Below, piece by piece: positions 24,830-34,171 of a DNA stretch of 64,000 nucleotides. This DNA is from Candidatus Bathyarchaeota archaeon A05DMB-2 (GTDB lineage Archaea; Thermoproteota; Bathyarchaeia; Bathyarchaeales; Bathycorpusculaceae): the NCBI GenBank assembly GCA_018475625.1, contig JAAKEZ010000010.1, positions 1-64,000 on the forward strand, in the 5' to 3' direction. Each line of letters begins with the position of its first letter. The first letter of the stretch is position 1. A model generated the notes under the pieces. It was given only the letters and a program-made list of their open reading frames with translations, made no database searches and was not told the DNA's origin. The position numbers and the translations under genes were made by a program.

Positions 24830-27001
24830 GTGAGCGGTCACTTGCAAGTTGACAGCAACCAGTATAGACAATTATTTATCGAAGAGGCCAAAGAACACAT
24901 AGACACGCTTACACAATCACTGTTAAGCCTCGAAAAAAATAACCAAGACACTGAGCTCGTCAACGTACTTTTCAGGTCAGCCCACACCCTTAAAAGCTCC
25001 TCGGGCATGATGGGGTACAAAGACTTCCAAGAACTCACCCACAAGATGGAGGACATCTTCGATGGACTGCGAAAGGGAAACAAAGCATCAAGCAATCTAA
25101 TCAGCATTCTTCTCGAGTGCGTAGATGCCCTTTCATCGAAATTAGAAAACATAAGGAACATGGTTGAAGAAGAAATTGACGTGGCAACTTTAACGGCGAA
25201 ACTTCAGAAAGCAGCCAAGGCATCTCCACTTGAAGAACCTAAAGAAAAAGAAACAGATACTCTCACCACAAAAAAAGTTGAAACCACAGTCATCGAACTC
25301 GACGAAACCGAAAAAGACGCAATAATGACAGCGGAAAGCTACGGCGAACACTGCTACTTCGTAGACCTGAAGTTCAGCAGCGACTGCGCCTTCAAAAGCA
25401 TCAGGTCAATCCTAGTTATGAGCAAGGTTTCCGAACTGGCAGAAATAATCAAGACACAGCCCAGCCCAAAAGACCTCGAAGCGTTCAAAGAAGAAAAACT
25501 TGAACGCGGATTCACGATGGCAATCACCAGCAAATATAGCGCCGAGGAAATTGAGCAATGCATCCGCCAAGTCTGCGAGATAGAGGAAGTGAACGTCGTT
25601 CACTACATTCCTGCCATGGCGCAGAAAATAGAAGTGAAACCCGATGAGGCTGGTTCAACGGAACCTCAGGAAGCGCCTCAGGTCACTCTGCTGAAAGCAG
25701 CAAAAGAAACAGCGGCATTGCCCACGGAACTATTGAGCTCAGCCATAGCGCTTGATGAAGCTGCTGTAAAACGTTGCCTTGATGAGCCAAGCGGTCAAGT
25801 GACGGAAGCGACTAAAATGTTTGCCGAAGTACGGGCTTGTCAGACTGTCAGGGTAAAATTCGAGCAGCTTGACAAAATAATGAATTTGGTTGGAGAGTTA
25901 GTCATAAGCAAGATTGCCCTGCTCCAAGTCAGTGCAGACAACGGAAACGGAGAGATAAAACGTATTGCCGGAAACATTGACCGCCTCACAAACGACCTCC
26001 ATGAACTCGTGATGCAAGTGCGCATGGTTCCAGTAAGCCAAATCTTTGACAGATTTCCCAGAATGGTGAGAGACCTTTCACTCCAAAAAGCCAAAACGAT
26101 TGACCTCGTGATGGAAGGAAGAGATATTGAAATTGACCGAACCGTACTGGATGAAATTGGAGAACCACTAATACATTTACTCAGGAACAGCATTGACCAC
26201 GGAATAGAAACACCTGCAGAAAGAACAAAAGCCGGCAAGAACCCTGTAGGGAAGATACGGCTGTCAGCACAACGCAGCGGCGACAACGTCATCATTGAAG
26301 TTGAAGACGACGGCGCCGGAATTGACCCAGAAAAAATCAGAGAAACAGCAGTTCAAAAAGGCTTTGCAAGCGAAGCCGAAGCGGCGAAAATGAGCCGCAA
26401 CGAACTGGTGAGCATGATTTTTCTGCCGGGTTTCTCAACAAGCACAGAAGTCACCGAAACAAGCGGCAGAGGCATCGGAATGGATGTTGTGAAGACAAAA
26501 ATCGCGGCTCTCGGCGGCACGGTTCAGTTTGAAACTCGGCTGGGTAAAGGGACGAAGACCACTCTCAAAGTGCCGCTTACCTTGGCAATCATCAAGGCAA
26601 TACTCGTAAAAGACTCAGGACAGACTTTCACGATACCTACAAGTCAAGTCTCAGAGATTGTCAAAGCAAAGAAAAGCGACATAAAACTACTGGGAAAAAC
26701 AGACGCCATAGTCGTCAGAGGCAAAGTCATCCCAGTTGTCCACCTGCACAAGCTGCTTGGGCTTGAAGGCTCGAACGAAGAAGAATTTGAACTCCTGATA
26801 ACTTACCTAGGCGACGAAAAGACCAAACTCGGTCTAGTTGTGGATTCAGTCTTGAGCCAACAAGACATCCTAGTAAAACCCCTCAGCGAAACCTTGAAAG
26901 GAATCAGAGGAATCAGTGGCGCCACAATCTTGGGCGACGGCCAAGTGGTCCTTGTCTTGGACGTAGGACAATTCATCAACAAAGCGCAGACGAACGCTTG
27001 A
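24830..27001 (+). CDS. cheA: chemotaxis histidine kinase CheA
   Basis: A 723-aa kinase. P1 (HPt) carries the phosphorylated His52 in RSAHTLKSSSGMMGY. A divergent P2-like region spans about 150-260. P3 dimerisation is at about 330-400 (KIMNLVGELVISKIALLQ), the P4 HATPase has NSIDHGIETPAER, DDGAGIDPEKI and GRGIGMDVVKT, and P5 is a CheW-like domain at the C-terminus. GTG 24830 follows AGAGGCAAG. It receives receptor signals and phosphorylates CheY. Neither cheW nor receptors are in the window. Confidence 0.95.
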   Translation: MSGHLQVDSNQYRQLFIEEAKEHIDTLTQSLLSLEKNNQDTELVNVLFRSAHTLKSSSGMMGYKDFQELTHKMEDIFDGLRKGNKASSNLISILLECVDALSSKLENIRNMVEEEIDVATLTAKLQKAAKASPLEEPKEKETDTLTTKKVETTVIELDETEKDAIMTAESYGEHCYFVDLKFSSDCAFKSIRSILVMSKVSELAEIIKTQPSPKDLEAFKEEKLERGFTMAITSKYSAEEIEQCIRQVCEIEEVNVVHYIPAMAQKIEVKPDEAGSTEPQEAPQVTLLKAAKETAALPTELLSSAIALDEAAVKRCLDEPSGQVTEATKMFAEVRACQTVRVKFEQLDKIMNLVGELVISKIALLQVSADNGNGEIKRIAGNIDRLTNDLHELVMQVRMVPVSQIFDRFPRMVRDLSLQKAKTIDLVMEGRDIEIDRTVLDEIGEPLIHLLRNSIDHGIETPAERTKAGKNPVGKIRLSAQRSGDNVIIEVEDDGAGIDPEKIRETAVQKGFASEAEAAKMSRNELVSMIFLPGFSTSTEVTETSGRGIGMDVVKTKIAALGGTVQFETRLGKGTKTTLKVPLTLAIIKAILVKDSGQTFTIPTSQVSEIVKAKKSDIKLLGKTDAIVVRGKVIPVVHLHKLLGLEGSNEEEFELLITYLGDEKTKLGLVVDSVLSQQDILVKPLSETLKGIRGISGATILGDGQVVLVLDVGQFINKAQTNA

Positions 27002-27150
27002 AACTTCGACTTTCCTGCTCTGTCAAAGCCCAGCCTGCTAAGCTGAACAGGTGCACCGTTCAGTCACAACAGGAAATATTGTTTTAGGTGGAAGAGCGCT
27101 TAATTGCTATCCGCCATTCTTTACATGTCAGCGAAGGAAGCTGACCCACA

Positions 27151-27498
27151 TTGGAGGAGCACAGCGAAGTCAAATCAGAAAACGCGCGAAACGTCATCCT
27201 GAGTTACCGCGACACCGTTTACTATGTCAACAAGGTAAACGTTCAATTCCAAGAAGGCGCCGACATGCTTAAGGCTGTTTTCCACGCGAGAAAACCAAGC
27301 GACAAGCAGTTCCAAGACCTTGAAGTTGAAATCAGCCAAGCAACTTACCACATGCTGATCGAATACGCTAAACTTGACAACTTCGACTTGATTCTGGTGT
27401 TGCGCATTGAAGGCAACGAATCAAAATGGTGTCTAATGAGCGAAGAATGGCTGAAAAAACAAATAGGCAAAAACGGCAAGGCACCCTACATAGTTTAA
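27151..27498 (+). CDS. hypothetical protein, 115 aa
   Basis: Not recognised. The frame starts at a TTG with GGAAG about 12 bases upstream. The product is soluble, with an alternating strand/helix pattern (NVILSYRDTVYYVNKVNVQF, LDNFDLILVLRIEGNESKWC). It follows cheA after 149 bp and might be the last gene of the chemotaxis operon; no domain links it to chemotaxis. Confidence 0.5.
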   Translation: MEEHSEVKSENARNVILSYRDTVYYVNKVNVQFQEGADMLKAVFHARKPSDKQFQDLEVEISQATYHMLIEYAKLDNFDLILVLRIEGNESKWCLMSEEWLKKQIGKNGKAPYIV

Positions 27499-27542
27499 TA
27501 CTGCCCCGAACCCCGTCTATTTGGAGCCTATTGGTGGTTTGC

Positions 27543-27657
27543 AGAAAACTATAGAGGGCCTATCGCTGTTGGCGCTGAAACACGCCAAACCATGATGAAA
27601 AACTGTGCGCTTTAAACAAGGCGCCACCCCCTCAAGTTCCAACAACCAAATCGCAAC
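27543..27657. repeat. dispersed noncoding repeat, copy A
   Basis: This 115-bp segment is repeated in inverted orientation at 34172-34295, nearly identical over about 95 bp from GTTGCGATTT to CGATAGGCCCTC when read on the minus strand, with one mismatch. Inside is a stem TTGGCG/CGCCAA with an 8-base loop (plus-strand TTGGCG at 27570-27575). It lies between the 115-aa gene and acdB and codes for nothing long. The other bases of the 27499-27704 gap hold no gene that I can support. Confidence 0.85.
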
Positions 27658-27704
27658 TATCTTTAGCCTTTGTAGCTTAGTTTTAAATGTGTTGGTAGCG
27701 CCGT

Positions 27705-28409
27705 TTATTCTAGTATGATTCGTGCGTCCACAGTTTTCGCGCCCTTCTCGTAAGCCATAACCGGGTTCAAATCCAGCTCTTTAATCTCAGGGTAATCCAT
27801 CACCAGCCTTGACGTGTTCAATAAAATGGTTGTTAACGCGTCGATGTCGGCTGGCGGCGTGTTCCGGTAGCCCGTTAGAAGCGGATAAGCCTTAACTCCG
27901 GTTATCATCTCCACAGCGTCTGCCTGCGTTATGGGCGCTATTCGGAAAGTGACGTCCTTTAATAGCTCAACGAAGATTCCGCCTAGCCCAAACATCAAAG
28001 TCTGTCCAAACTGCGCATCCTTTACGGCGCCAATTATGACCTCGGTTGATTGAGGAGCCATCTCCTGCACTAAAACGCCCACGACTTGCGCTTCAGCGTT
28101 GTATGCTTGTGCGTTTTTCAATATTTTTCTGTAGGCTTCTTGGACTTCCGAGGGGGTTTTGAGGTTAACCTTGACGCCTCCAGCATCGGACTTGTGGATA
28201 ATTTGGGGTGAAACAATCTTCAAAACAACTGGAAACCCAAGTTGCTCCGCGTACTCTGCTGCTTCTTCCTCGTTCTGCGCCAGTTTAAACGCTGTAACTG
28301 GAATGTTGTACTCCATGCAGATGGTTTTGGCTTCCGTTTCCAGCAAGGCTTTTCTGTCTTCAAGCCGAGCTTGAGAAATTATCTTTGACGCTTTGCCCAA
28401 ATCACACAA
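27705..28409 (-). CDS. acdB: ADP-forming acyl-CoA synthetase, beta subunit (ATP-grasp)
   Basis: The beta subunit of archaeal ADP-forming acetate/acyl-CoA ligase, which makes ATP from acyl-CoA, ADP and phosphate in fermentation. The ATP-grasp signatures are present: GFPVVLKIVSPQIIHKSDAG, VLVQEMAPQSTEVIIGAVKD, FGLGGIFVELLKDVTFRIAP and ELDLNPVMAYEKG. The 234-aa length matches a stand-alone beta subunit. The alpha subunit gene is not adjacent, so the partner is encoded elsewhere. Confidence 0.92.
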   Translation of the reverse strand: MCDLGKASKIISQARLEDRKALLETEAKTICMEYNIPVTAFKLAQNEEEAAEYAEQLGFPVVLKIVSPQIIHKSDAGGVKVNLKTPSEVQEAYRKILKNAQAYNAEAQVVGVLVQEMAPQSTEVIIGAVKDAQFGQTLMFGLGGIFVELLKDVTFRIAPITQADAVEMITGVKAYPLLTGYRNTPPADIDALTTILLNTSRLVMDYPEIKELDLNPVMAYEKGAKTVDARIILE

Positions 28410-28472
28410 CTCCGGATTAACGTGTTCAGGTATGACAAGCAGTCAGTGTTTAAAATCGTTTTTGCCCTGCGT

Positions 28473-29714
28473 CTAACTCGTAGCCAAAAGCGCAAACACT
28501 TTCGCGTCGTTAACCATGTTCTCCACTTTCGAATATTCGTTGGGCTTATGAGCCACTTCGTCCACGGTGCTCCAAACCACGGCTGGAAATCCGGCTTTTC
28601 TGAAGAAGGTAGCGCATGTTCCTCCGCCGATGCCGCCAACTCTGGCGTCTAATCCTCTGGCTTCCTGAAGCGCCTTCTTAAGCAGCAACGTAATCTCGGA
28701 TTTGCTGTCTTCCGTTTTTGGCGCGGCTTGCTTCTGCAGCACGTCAAGTGCGATTTTGGCGCCTGTTTCCTTCTCAAATTCGGCTGTAACCTGAGTTATT
28801 TCGGATAGAACTTCATCCACGTCATAGCTGGGAAGAATTCGGCAGTCAAAGTATATGGTGTCTTCGCCGGGGATTATGTTCACGGCATCAACGTTCTTTT
28901 CCTTCTTGGTAGGCTCAAAAGTGCTCCAGGGCACATCAAACCGCTTGTCTTTAAGCGGGTATTTCTTATGCAGCATCCTGTCCAAAGCCAACGCAACCTG
29001 CATGCCAACGCGATGCGCATTCAAGCCTGTGTTGGATAAACTGGCGTGAGCCTGTTTTCCAAATGTGCAAATCTTGAACCAAAGGACGCTTTTCTCAGCG
29101 ACTTCTATGAAGCTTCCGTCACTGCTGCCGCCATCAGGCACCACGATCAAGTCATCTTTTTTGAAAAGTCCCTTGCCAATCAAATGTTGAATGCCCCGTG
29201 TGCTTCCTTGCTCCTCATCCGCCACAAACGCCAAGGCAACGGTTCTTTTGGGTTTTAATCCAAGACGTTTTATTGCTTCAACGGCGAAAAGCGAAGCAAC
29301 CAACGACTGCCCATTATCTTCCGCTCCTCTTCCATAAACTCGGTTGCCTTTTAGCTGCGGCTCAAACGGCTTTGATATCGTCCACATATGCTCCTCTCCA
29401 GGCGGAACAACATCCAAGTGAGTAACTATCCAAAGCCGTTTAGCGTCTGTTTCTCCGCGGCAATAAGTAATTATGTTTGGTCTTTTCCCAGATGAAATCC
29501 GCGAATCTTCCACGTCATAACGCTCTATCCTGTCAAAACCGGCATCCTGCAGGATTTGGGTGAGCTTTTCAGCCTTTTGATTTTCGCCGTCGCCGCCATT
29601 TTCAGGCCCTATTGCCGGCAAGCGAATCAACGTCATTAGTGTCTCCACCATCTCCGTTTGTAGCTGTTCTATTTCATGGAAAAGTCTCTGGTTTTGCAAA
29701 GGCACTCCTCTCAA
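28473..29714 (-). CDS. M20 family metallopeptidase
   Basis: A 413-aa di-zinc peptidase/deacylase of the M20 family (ArgE/DapE/CPG2 group). Metal ligands are visible in VTHLDVVPPGEE (His, with the catalytic Asp two residues on), YGRGAEDNGQSL (bridging Asp), ADEEQGS (catalytic Glu-Glu) and VAHKPNEY (final His). Substrate could be a dipeptide or an N-acyl amino acid. It is 63 bp upstream of acdB on the same strand. ATG 29714 is the first start of the frame. Confidence 0.88.
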   Translation of the reverse strand: MRGVPLQNQRLFHEIEQLQTEMVETLMTLIRLPAIGPENGGDGENQKAEKLTQILQDAGFDRIERYDVEDSRISSGKRPNIITYCRGETDAKRLWIVTHLDVVPPGEEHMWTISKPFEPQLKGNRVYGRGAEDNGQSLVASLFAVEAIKRLGLKPKRTVALAFVADEEQGSTRGIQHLIGKGLFKKDDLIVVPDGGSSDGSFIEVAEKSVLWFKICTFGKQAHASLSNTGLNAHRVGMQVALALDRMLHKKYPLKDKRFDVPWSTFEPTKKEKNVDAVNIIPGEDTIYFDCRILPSYDVDEVLSEITQVTAEFEKETGAKIALDVLQKQAAPKTEDSKSEITLLLKKALQEARGLDARVGGIGGGTCATFFRKAGFPAVVWSTVDEVAHKPNEYSKVENMVNDAKVFALLATS

Positions 29715-29780
29715 TGGTGACTATTTGATAGTGGTTTACTGCTTTAACGTTTCCTCAAAACAGGAAGTTCCGAACCGCTC

Positions 29781-30761
29781 TCAGCTCAGTTCTTGCAGTG
29801 CGCGCAGACGCTTAACGATGTTAGGATGCGTCGACAGCGCCTCGATCAACTTGTCCCAGAACGTCAGCTTCTGTGAGAGGATTTCTCGAACCAGATCCTG
29901 GCTGCCTTGACCTTGCATTGCAGCTATTGCCGCTGAATCTGCGCTTGCCCTGTCTGGGTCAGCGATGAATAGCGCCTTGAAAGCGCTCGAGCTTTGCTTG
30001 TTTTGCATTGGCTTGCCGATTCTTCGAGTCGTGTTAACTATTTTCGCGAGCCCCATTGAAAGCTTACGCGCGCCGCCGTCCACAACGGATGCGCTATGTC
30101 TGTCAGCGTAATATTCGCGCAACCTGCTTAAGTAGAGGATGAACAGGTTTAGAATCCATGAAAAGGCCATGAAAGCTATGCCTATGAGAGCGCTACTGCC
30201 TTCGTTTCTGCGTTGTCCTTGATACGTTCCTGAAAGCATCAGCGAGAAGCCAATGTAATAGAAGAGTGCGGGAAGGAAAGAGACCACCATCATGACCTGC
30301 ACGTCTCTGTGCTTCAGATGACCCAGTTCGTGTCCCACGACAGCTTCAACTTCGCCCTCATCCAACGTGTCTAACAGCCCTTTGGTAACTGCGATGCGGT
30401 TGCCGCTGAGAGGTGAACCATAAGCAAACGCGTTTGGAAGCGAAATCTGCGCCAGCATAAGCTTGGGCTTGGATATTCCACTTTTCATGCTAAGGTTCTT
30501 AACCGTCTGATGCAGCTGCGGGTTCTCGCTCTCTGGGAGCTCACGAACTCGATAAAGAGCACCAACCAAATATGGAGCTAAAAGCCATTGTGCAATGTTA
30601 ATGATCACTACCACAATGCCGAGCGTTATTATGTCAAATACGCCTGCTAGACTCATGATAACCGCAAGTACTAGCGTGGATAGCCCGAAGATTATGGCTA
30701 ATGTTCCAACCATGGAGAGACGGAGTTTCCATGCGTTCACTGTCTTTTCACTATTTTTCAT
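29781..30761 (-). CDS. htpX: HtpX-type M48 zinc metalloprotease
   Basis: A 326-aa membrane protease for quality control of membrane proteins. The active site VVGHELGHLKHRD provides H-E-x-x-H, with the third ligand Glu in RLREYYADRHSASVV. Two N-terminal helices (LAIIFGLSTLVLAVIMSLAG and TLGIVVVIINIAQWLLAPYL) and two later ones anchor it, with the active site in the cytosol. Length and order of features are normal for archaeal HtpX. Confidence 0.93.
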   Translation of the reverse strand: MKNSEKTVNAWKLRLSMVGTLAIIFGLSTLVLAVIMSLAGVFDIITLGIVVVIINIAQWLLAPYLVGALYRVRELPESENPQLHQTVKNLSMKSGISKPKLMLAQISLPNAFAYGSPLSGNRIAVTKGLLDTLDEGEVEAVVGHELGHLKHRDVQVMMVVSFLPALFYYIGFSLMLSGTYQGQRRNEGSSALIGIAFMAFSWILNLFILYLSRLREYYADRHSASVVDGGARKLSMGLAKIVNTTRRIGKPMQNKQSSSAFKALFIADPDRASADSAAIAAMQGQGSQDLVREILSQKLTFWDKLIEALSTHPNIVKRLRALQELS

Positions 30762-30822
30762 TTTTTGAACGGCAACTTATATCTTTTATGTGCAGAACTG
30801 CACGATGCTTACTTGAGCTGAT

Positions 30823-31251
30823 TCAACTTGCGGGTTGTTCAGTCATGTGTGCTTCGGCTGCTTTTTCTTCGGCTATTCTGAGAAGAGACATGTCTAAGCC
30901 TATCATGTGATACCCTTCTTTGCCCAGGAGTATAGAGTGGTGTGTGGTTCCGCAGCAGAGGTCAAGAATTAAGCTTTTCGTTTTCAAAGCACTCTTTAGG
31001 AAATTAACTTGTCTTATCATTGGGCGTCTGTCGGCGATTTCTGCCCAGCAAACGCCCATCTTGTCAAAAACTCTAGCGGGAGGATGCGTTTCACCCAATG
31101 GTTTGAGGTCACCTCTTTTTTCTCTGCTATTTTTATATTCAGGATTGTGTTCTGTTGGAAGATTTGGCTGTTCGTACTCAGAGCCCGCGTGCTTCGAGTG
31201 GCTTAAATATCGATCGTGACACTTATCTGTAGTCACACGGAGAAGTGCCAT
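30823..31251 (-). pseudogene. truncated SAM-dependent methyltransferase
   Basis: An ORF of 142 aa whose middle has FDKMGVCWAEIADRRPMIRQ, then SAM motif I ILDLCCGTTHHSILLGKEGY and the acidic MIGLDMS, after which it stops about 25 residues later. The family needs roughly 100 more residues (motifs II-IV), and only 61 bp separate it from htpX. It is therefore probably a degraded gene. The first ~50 residues of the frame overlap the promoter of the divergent ribK and are unlikely to be translated. Confidence 0.6.
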
Positions 31252-31943
31252 GTTTGACTGGAAAGAGTGAGTGGCGGCACCTTTACACGCTTATCGAACT
31301 TGCCGAGTTAGGTGCTCACAAGCGAACTGCCAAGATTTCAACCGAGTTCTTGGCTGAGAAAATGGGGATTTCGCAGCAGACGGCATCTCGGTACTTGATT
31401 GAGCTTGAAAGGGCTGGTTGGATTCAGAGAACCGTAACACCTGAAGGGAGTCTCATAAAGATTGAGCGTGCAGGGGATGCGGAACTTCAAAGGCTGTATG
31501 CGAGCTTGCGTTTTCTCGTTGAAGCAGCTTATCCGCCTTCCGTGACACTTGAGGGTACCGTTTTCACGGGTTTAGGCGAAGGTGCTTACTACATCGCCAA
31601 AGAATACTATAGGAAGCAGTTTATTGAGAAGTTGGGTTTTGACCCTTATCCTGGCACACTTAACCTTAAGCTTACTTCTGACTATGACCTTAAAACCCGC
31701 ATGGAACTCGAAGCTTATCCAGCCATTGAAATTCAAGGATTCAAGAATGAGAACAGAACGTTTGGACTGGTCAAGTGTTATCCTGCCACAATTGAGAACA
31801 AGGTGAAAGGGGCTTTGATTTTTGCGTTGCGAAGCCACTACGGTGCGTCAGTGGTGGAGATAATTGCTCCTGCTTGCCTCAGAAAGCAGCTTAACCTCAA
31901 GGATGGGCACAAAGTGAAAGTGGAAGTCTTCACTCTTCCCTAG
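31245..31943 (+). CDS. ribK: CTP-dependent riboflavin kinase with N-terminal HTH
   Basis: A 232-aa protein. An N-terminal winged-helix (MGISQQTASRYLIELERAGW, about residues 40-65) is fused to the archaeal RibK domain (DUF120), which phosphorylates riboflavin with CTP to FMN. Kinase landmarks: GTVFTGLGEGAYYIAKEYY, GFDPYPGTLNLKL and ENRTFGLVKCYPA. RibK-HTH fusions in archaea (RbkR) also repress riboflavin genes. GTG 31245 or TTG 31254 are possible starts. The ribL gene for the next step is nearby. Confidence 0.93.
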   Translation: MPCLTGKSEWRHLYTLIELAELGAHKRTAKISTEFLAEKMGISQQTASRYLIELERAGWIQRTVTPEGSLIKIERAGDAELQRLYASLRFLVEAAYPPSVTLEGTVFTGLGEGAYYIAKEYYRKQFIEKLGFDPYPGTLNLKLTSDYDLKTRMELEAYPAIEIQGFKNENRTFGLVKCYPATIENKVKGALIFALRSHYGASVVEIIAPACLRKQLNLKDGHKVKVEVFTLP

Positions 31944-31946
31944 CTT

Positions 31947-32558
31947 CTATGGCAACCCTGAATAGGAATAACTGTACGTGTATCTTACTTCGGGTTTGCG
32001 TCTTGCTGCCAACGCGTAACCGATTAGCAAGCCAGCCGCGAGCCCGCCGAAGTGGGCGAAAATGTTAACGCCTGGTCCTGAACTGATGAAAAACAGGAAG
32101 AACGCGTATATGAGTACGCCGATTATGGATTGACTCACGCTACGTCTGGCGTAAACTGCGACTGCACCGAACATGGCGAAGATGGCGCCTGAAGCACCGA
32201 CGGATGGAACGTTTAAGGGCAAAAGCCATAGGGACAGGATGTTTCCAGCTAAGCCACCGAGGAAATAGACTAGCAGGTACTCGGGTAGCGAGAACATTTC
32301 TTCGCCTCTTAACCCGAAGACTAAAAGGAAAAGCATGTTGCCTGCAAGATGCGCGATGTTAGCGTGGACGAACAAGGCGGTGAAAAGCTGCTGGTACCAG
32401 CCATAGTAGAGGACTAAGCCGTTGACTTGACCGTAAAGATAAATCATCTCGCTGCTCGTGTTCACAAAATTTCCGCCAACAATCGAGGTGTAAATGTAGA
32501 ATGCGGTGTTTAGTGCGATGAGAATGTATGTTGGCTTATATCTTTGGCTATTGGTCAT
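31947..32558 (-). CDS. rhomboid family intramembrane serine protease
   Basis: A 203-aa protease with six hydrophobic segments. The catalytic Ser is in PSVGASGAIFAMFGAVAVYA (G-x-S-G) and the His in NIFAHFGGLAAGLLIGYAL. The loop L1 and the HANIAHLAGNMLFLLVFG helix complete the family pattern. It cleaves membrane-anchored substrates within the bilayer. It sits between convergent ribK and upstream ribL, 6 bp after the latter. Confidence 0.92.
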   Translation of the reverse strand: MTNSQRYKPTYILIALNTAFYIYTSIVGGNFVNTSSEMIYLYGQVNGLVLYYGWYQQLFTALFVHANIAHLAGNMLFLLVFGLRGEEMFSLPEYLLVYFLGGLAGNILSLWLLPLNVPSVGASGAIFAMFGAVAVYARRSVSQSIIGVLIYAFFLFFISSGPGVNIFAHFGGLAAGLLIGYALAARRKPEVRYTYSYSYSGLP

Positions 32559-32564
32559 GCTGCT

Positions 32565-33026
32565 TCATCTGTCGAAGTTATCAATTATTTTCTGCCGTAT
32601 CTTTGATGAACTGTCTAATGTATCTTCTCCAAACTTGCCTATTCTAGCCACTTTAATGTTTAAATGATGTTTGTCTATGTATTCTTGGACATGCTGCGTC
32701 ATTTCTGTTTGGTCGTAGCCTAACGCAATGATGTCTGGCTTAATTCTTTCGATGACTTCGGCGATGTCGAAGTTTTCGAAGCCGAGCACGGCTTGGTCTA
32801 CCACCTTCAGCGATTCAACGAGTGCGCGGCGTTGGTTTTCGGACATTATGGGTTTTCTGCCTTTGTTTTTTTGCACTGTGCTGTCTCTGGCGATGATAAC
32901 TATGAGCGCGGCGTTTTTTCCGCCTGCTTTCTTGGCTTCCTCAAGGAACTTTACGTGTCCAAGGTGAAGGAGGTCAAATACGCCTGAAGCTAAGACTATG
33001 GTTTTGTGTTTGGGTTTGTCGGCCAC
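32565..33026 (-). CDS. ribL: archaeal FAD synthetase RibL
   Basis: A 153-aa nucleotidyltransferase adding AMP to FMN. The HxGH signature lies in SGVFDLLHLGHVKFLEEAKK, followed by KGRKPIMSENQRRALVESLK and ALGYDQTEM. The C-terminal SSSKIRQKI corresponds to the S-S/T-x-x-R signature. With ribK 0.6 kb away it completes the archaeal riboflavin to FAD route. The start overlaps the DUF357 gene by 31 bp. Confidence 0.92.
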   Translation of the reverse strand: MADKPKHKTIVLASGVFDLLHLGHVKFLEEAKKAGGKNAALIVIIARDSTVQKNKGRKPIMSENQRRALVESLKVVDQAVLGFENFDIAEVIERIKPDIIALGYDQTEMTQHVQEYIDKHHLNIKVARIGKFGEDTLDSSSKIRQKIIDNFDR

Positions 33027-33277
33027 TCGAACTTCACAGCTCCTAACAGCTTTAGCGCGTCTAATAATCCTTCGCAGTAAGCTATGGAGGTTAGACTTGT
33101 TTCAAACTTTTTCTGAGTCTTATAATATTTTGCATCTTCCAAGTAGGCAGTAGCGTGGTTGATGATGCTTTTTATGGTTTTCTCGTCTGCGACTACAAGC
33201 ATCTCGGTGCGTTTCATCTGCTTTAGGACTTTTTCTGCGCTGCTGATGTATTTGGCGGTTAATTCTTCAGCGCTCAT
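32996..33277 (-). CDS. DUF357 domain protein
   Basis: A 93-aa all-helical archaeal protein (DUF357). The YLEDAKYYKTQKKFETSLTS segment and the AYCEGLLDALKLLG helix are the conserved core. In many archaea it sits beside nucleotidyltransferases and diphthamide genes, as here between ribL and dphB, overlapping both. Function unknown. Confidence 0.85.
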   Translation of the reverse strand: MSAEELTAKYISSAEKVLKQMKRTEMLVVADEKTIKSIINHATAYLEDAKYYKTQKKFETSLTSIAYCEGLLDALKLLGAVKFEWPTNPNTKP

Positions 33278-34071
33278 TTTGCAGCACTCCGCAGGGACGC
33301 TGGTGCATGAGCAAGAGTTATGAGGGCTTCTGCTTCCATAAAATGAAGTTCTCCAGGGAAAATTAGGCTTTGCGGAGGGTCACCGAAGTCGTAGGTTAAT
33401 AGGTTTTCTATGGTATCTGCTTTAAGGGTTGGCGTGGTGCTTCCTGCTCGTGCGACGCCGACGGCAATTGTCTGCATTGTGGTGGTTCCCTGTTTTTTCT
33501 TCCGCTCCGTGTTCAGGAGTTGTGTTAGGGCTTGGTTGATGTGGAGAAAGCGTTTTTCGTCAGTTTTGATGTCTAGCAAGCAGAGTGTGTGAAGCCCAAG
33601 TTTTTTATTTTGAGTGATGACGTTGTAGGGAGTTTCTGAGGCGTTTTCGGGTAAGGGTATGGTGACAGTCTTTCCGAACTTGTAGTTGTGAAGCCCACTT
33701 AAGCCGATTATGGCGCTGATTATGCTTGCACCGTGGACTATGCGAGTTTTGATGCCACGTTTTTCTGCCTCAATGCGAAGCGCGACATGCGTGGTGGCGA
33801 TGAACGGGTCGCCTGGAACGAGGAATACAGTTTTGCTTTCCTCTGCTGCATCCAAGATTCGTGCGCCGCTTTGTTCTTCAAGGTCGTACCGTTTAAGAAT
33901 TTGAACCTTTTTGCCTGTCAGCATTTCGAATCGTTCGACGGAGAAGCTTGGGAGCAAGCTGGTGTAAAGCTCCATGAAAACGTGGTCGGACGTTTTGGCT
34001 TCTTCCAACCCTTGGAGACTGATTCCCTTCTCATCGTGTAAGCCTAAACCCACGAAGACAAGTTCATTCAA
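33274..34071 (-). CDS. dphB: diphthine synthase
   Basis: A 265-aa SAM-dependent methyltransferase that methylates the modified His of elongation factor 2 on the way to diphthamide. Family signatures: VFVGLGLHDEKGISLQGLEE, VFLVPGDPFIATTHVALRI and VHGASIISAIIGLSGLHNYK. The normal length and the TACK/Euryarchaeota-wide presence of this enzyme make the call firm. First gene of the dphB-DUF357-ribL-rhomboid run on the minus strand. Confidence 0.95.
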   Translation of the reverse strand: MNELVFVGLGLHDEKGISLQGLEEAKTSDHVFMELYTSLLPSFSVERFEMLTGKKVQILKRYDLEEQSGARILDAAEESKTVFLVPGDPFIATTHVALRIEAEKRGIKTRIVHGASIISAIIGLSGLHNYKFGKTVTIPLPENASETPYNVITQNKKLGLHTLCLLDIKTDEKRFLHINQALTQLLNTERKKKQGTTTMQTIAVGVARAGSTTPTLKADTIENLLTYDFGDPPQSLIFPGELHFMEAEALITLAHAPASLRSAAK

Positions 34072-34171
34072 CGCGTATCCCTCGAATGTTACATTCGGAT
34101 TATAGTAACTTAAACTGTTCGTTTCGTAGAAGTGTCTGCGGCGGTTTCATGGGCGAAAATTGGCTTCGCAG

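Noticed and set aside
27570-27600. Reading the dispersed repeat as a C/D box sRNA (CTGA and ATGATGA are present)
   Set aside because: The boxes are in the order D'-like then C-like with no outer pair at proper spacing; short motifs of this kind occur by chance.
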